This document shows positions 63,258-64,000 of a DNA stretch of 64,000 nucleotides, piece after piece. The translations under genes were made by a program, and so were the position numbers. Position 1 is the stretch's first letter; each line of letters begins with the position of its first letter. The notes beneath the pieces were generated by a model. It was not told the DNA's origin and ran no database searches. It saw only the letters and a list, made by a program, of their open reading frames with translations. Source of the DNA: Hyphomicrobium sp. ghe19 (GTDB taxonomy: Bacteria > Pseudomonadota > Alphaproteobacteria > Rhizobiales > Hyphomicrobiaceae); contig NZ_LR743509.1 in NCBI RefSeq assembly GCF_902712875.1, positions 682,001 to 746,000 of the forward strand, in the 5' to 3' direction.

Positions 63258-64000
63258 CTACGGCAGCGAGAAGACAGTCATAGACCCGCCAAGGTTCGTG
63301 TACTCCGAGAGGCCGGCGTAACCACCGACGGCACCGAGACCATCGGTCGGGTTCGTCAAGCCAGCAGCAAGACCGATGCCGGCCCAACCACCAACGCCCG
63401 AGAACACTGCAACGTACTGCTTACCATCGTGGGTGTAAGTCATAGCGTTGCCGATGATGCCCGACGGCGTCTTGAACTTGAAGAGTTCCTTGCCATCCTT
63501 CTGGTCGACGGCTTTGAAGTAGCCCTCGAGCGTGCCGTAGAAGGCAACGCCGCCAGCGGTGGTCAGAGCGCCCGACCATACCGAGAACTGCTCGGGCTTC
63601 GACCATACGATCTTGCCCTTTGCGCCATCCCAGGCGATGAAGTTACCCATACGCTTCGGTTCATCAGGACCCGGGAACATGGAGAGCGTGGCGCCAACGT
63701 AAGGCTGACCAGCCGTGTACGAAACCTTAAACGGCTCGTAGTCCATGCACACATGGTTCGTCGGAACGTAGAACAGGCCAGTCAGCTCTGAATAGGAAGC
63801 CGGCTGCTGATCTTTTGAACCGAGCGCCGCTGGGCAAATGCCCTTCGTATTCTCGTCCTGGCCCTGGCCGTTCTTGAACGTCGAGTACTTCTCAACACGG
63901 ATCGGACGACCGTAGTCCTTGCTGGCCTTGTCCATGTCGATGCCGGTAGCCCAGTTGACCGCCGGATCAAACTTCTCGGCAACGAGAAGATCGCCCGTTC
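63258..64000 (-). CDS. xoxF: XoxF5-like methanol dehydrogenase, partial (C-terminal part)
   Basis: The frame is open to the right edge; about 247 C-terminal residues are visible. The first visible segment is [20 protein letters not shown], followed by [42 protein letters not shown] and [28 protein letters not shown], and the C-terminus [10 protein letters not shown]. These fit XoxF5, the most widespread lanthanide-dependent methanol dehydrogenase clade. The catalytic Asp pair lies outside the window, so metal dependence cannot be read directly. It lacks the cysteine-rich insertions of the cassette A and B enzymes. Confidence 0.9.
   Translation of the reverse strand, partial: TGDLLVAEKFDPAVNWATGIDMDKASKDYGRPIRVEKYSTFKNGQGQDENTKGICPAALGSKDQQPASYSELTGLFYVPTNHVCMDYEPFKVSYTAGQPYVGATLSMFPGPDEPKRMGNFIAWDGAKGKIVWSKPEQFSVWSGALTTAGGVAFYGTLEGYFKAVDQKDGKELFKFKTPSGIIGNAMTYTHDGKQYVAVFSGVGGWAGIGLAAGLTNPTDGLGAVGGYAGLSEYTNLGGSMTVFSLP

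Noticed and set aside
1..64000. CRISPR array, insertion sequence, integrase or prophage genes
   Set aside because: I saw no regularly spaced direct repeats, no transposase or recombinase motifs and no phage genes.

Overview
The window is GC-rich alphaproteobacterial DNA. It most resembles a methylotroph of the Hyphomicrobium group (order Hyphomicrobiales). This rests on a complete calcium-type methanol dehydrogenase operon (mxaFJGIRSACKLD), three further XoxF-type PQQ dehydrogenases, a lanmodulin gene, and Hyphomicrobiales-type housekeeping genes such as a class I lysyl-tRNA synthetase and a PodJ-like Sel1 protein. Genus assignment is inference.

Region 1 (1-18.2 kb) is mostly ordinary chromosome: the C-terminal part of a PodJ-like protein, a TSUP exporter with its TIGR02186-type partner, the pdeM/helicase repair pair, pyrD, a DUF952 gene, a lone DUF262/DUF1524 (GmrSD-like) gene, class I lysS, an alpha/beta hydrolase, mepA, msrA, tRNA-Ser(GGA) with a possible decayed SRP RNA beside it, and a small EF-hand protein.

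Region 2 (18.2-30.8 kb, minus strand) is the methanol dehydrogenase operon mxaF-J-G-I-R-S-A-C-K-L-D, followed by a YVTN propeller gene and a TraB/GumN gene. From mxaR onward almost every gene overlaps the next by a few bases. A strong hairpin with a T-run lies between mxaI and mxaR, and should separate abundant structural transcript from scarcer maturation transcript.

Region 3 (30.7-39.6 kb) runs divergently from mxaF. It holds a lipoprotein, a NarL-type two-component pair, two exported proteins, a TonB-like protein, a lanmodulin gene (minus strand) and a TonB-dependent receptor. This looks like lanthanide or lanthanophore uptake plus lanthanide buffering.

Region 4 (39.6-54.8 kb, minus strand) carries two paralogous lanthanide-type dehydrogenase cassettes. 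Each has a XoxF-like enzyme with the extra lanthanide Asp, an unusual MxaJ/XoxJ-like binding protein fused to ankyrin repeats, a PQQ-associated ABC-type binding protein and a YVTN propeller. The second cassette also has a c-type cytochrome and ends in its own two-component system.

Region 5 (55.3-64 kb) has a class C beta-lactamase-like hydrolase, a quinoprotein-associated SoxYZ-like carrier, a VWA protein, a WD40 protein, a DUF3617 protein, a formylglycine-generating-enzyme-like protein, a third divergent two-component system, and the C-terminal third of an XoxF5-like methanol dehydrogenase running off the right edge.

The most notable signals are the ankyrin-fused binding proteins inside duplicated lanthanide cassettes and a recurring imperfect palindrome (CGGGAA-N3-TTCCC-like). 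The palindrome lies upstream of lanM and the receptor, both XoxF cassettes, the SoxYZ carrier, the WD40/DUF3617 pair and the third two-component system. It may be the operator of one shared regulon read by three response regulators with closely similar DNA-binding helices.
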